6,371 bases of DNA from assembly GCA_016869895.1 (NCBI GenBank), contig VGDC01000123.1, positions 1 through 6,371 on the forward strand. Direction: 5' to 3'. Each line of letters begins with the position of its first letter. Position 1 is the first letter of the stretch. Below are positions 5,706 to 6,371 of this stretch, in pieces. A program made the translations under genes and the position numbers. The notes under the pieces are model-generated. The model made no database searches. It saw only the letters and a list, made by a program, of their open reading frames with translations, and was not told where the DNA came from. This DNA is from Alphaproteobacteria bacterium. GTDB taxonomy: Bacteria; Pseudomonadota; Alphaproteobacteria; Rickettsiales; VGDC01.

Positions 5706-6371
5706 TCAGCGCGACTGGGATGGGCGGGGAGAGTTGGGTTTCGGCGGGGTGCCTAGGGTGTTCTTCAGGCGGGTGGCGTCCTCACCGGAGACATAGACTA
5801 CCCTGCCGCCCATGCTTTTGCTAACCCTTTCTTCGGGGGTGAAGCCATTCAGCCTGAGAAGTGCCTTCACCTTGGCGACTTCGTTCACCGGTGCGCCATC
5901 GATGGGTAGGCTCATCAACGGGTTATCGAACTGGTCGACCTGCGCTTTCCAGTGCTTCGCCGCCGGAATGCCGGACGCGCCCTGCTGGGGTGGTTGCGGA
6001 GGCTGGGGCGGTCGCGGAGGCGGCGGCACGGCAGGCATACCCACATAGGCATGATTGGGCTGATTGATGGGGCGCGTTTTCCCGTCCATCACCGCATTCA
6101 CCCACCGCCCCTGATTCACCGGAGCAACGCGGATGTTCGCGAACGGGTCGGGTCTGCCGGATATGTTATATTGCTGGTGGGGCGGATATTGCGCCGATTC
6201 CTTGGCATCGACGTATCGCCCGTCGAGCATACGGTCATTCCGGTAGGACGTGTAGCGCGAGCCGTTCACGCTCCTATCGCCCTTGACGGCATGACCGGGG
6301 CGGATGCCGTTCTGCTCCAGCATGGATTCGATGTCCTGCGTCATGCGCTGCCAATCGTGCCCCAAGCCGAA
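5706..6371 (-). CDS. Proline-rich protein of unknown function, 5' end beyond window
   Basis: The frame is open from the right edge to a TGA at 5706-5708: 221 residues visible, start not seen. A TTG at 6365 could be read as a start, but the frame continues past it to base 6371 and no ribosome site can be judged, so I treat the gene as truncated. The visible part has a polar N-terminal module (about 14-50), a Tyr/Asn/Arg-rich stretch, a proline-rich linker (about 112-130: PPPPRPPQPPQPPQQ), and a C-terminal module (about 166-206). The two modules share a pattern: a short helix ending in NGI or NGF, then xP, then a basic beta-like stretch and an Asp followed by Leu. This may be a degenerate internal duplication. 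The tail is Pro/Ser-rich. No family is recognised. The peroxidase gene follows after 25 bases. Confidence 0.8.
   Translation of the reverse strand, partial: FGLGHDWQRMTQDIESMLEQNGIRPGHAVKGDRSVNGSRYTSYRNDRMLDGRYVDAKESAQYPPHQQYNISGRPDPFANIRVAPVNQGRWVNAVMDGKTRPINQPNHAYVGMPAVPPPPRPPQPPQPPQQGASGIPAAKHWKAQVDQFDNPLMSLPIDGAPVNEVAKVKALLRLNGFTPEERVSKSMGGRVVYVSGEDATRLKNTLGTPPKPNSPRPSQSR

Overview
The window reads as ordinary chromosomal DNA from a Gram-negative bacterium. It has moderately high GC and codon use typical of such genomes, a phospholipid acyltransferase/acyl-ACP synthetase, and three exported proteins with lipoprotein or Sec signals. A proteobacterium, probably alphaproteobacterial, is my best guess, but nothing here proves the lineage. 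I see no tRNA, rRNA, insertion sequence, phage gene or CRISPR array.

Layout. Bases 1-1828 (minus strand) hold most of an RNB-family exoribonuclease whose 3' end lies beyond the left edge. It lacks the N-terminal cold-shock domains of RNase II/R, has a shortened RNB core, and its C-terminus looks like a double-stranded-RNA-binding fold. A short divergent region (1829-1907) separates it from a plus-strand gene (1908-4274) for a fused acyltransferase/acyl-ACP synthetase closely resembling E. coli Aas. A strong bidirectional terminator (4275-4300) follows. The rest is on the minus strand: a 55-residue lipoprotein too short for most gene callers (4305-4472), a 136-residue lipoprotein (4619-5029), an exported glutathione peroxidase (5114-5680), and a proline-rich protein of unknown function cut by the right edge (5706-6371).

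How the genes may fit together. The right-hand minus-strand genes are cell-envelope genes: the peroxidase lies 25 bases after the proline-rich gene and is probably co-transcribed with it. The two lipoproteins share an identically spaced C-terminal motif, CPPGxAKxxxC, despite otherwise different sequences. The small one has its own consensus-like promoter set inside a perfect 13-bp inverted repeat. Aas recycles lysophospholipids at the inner membrane, so an envelope-maintenance theme is reasonable, but the genes are not a single operon.

The most unusual points are the domain architecture of the RNB protein, its apparently leaderless promoter, and the paired lipoproteins. I do not see a clear-cut new multi-gene system.
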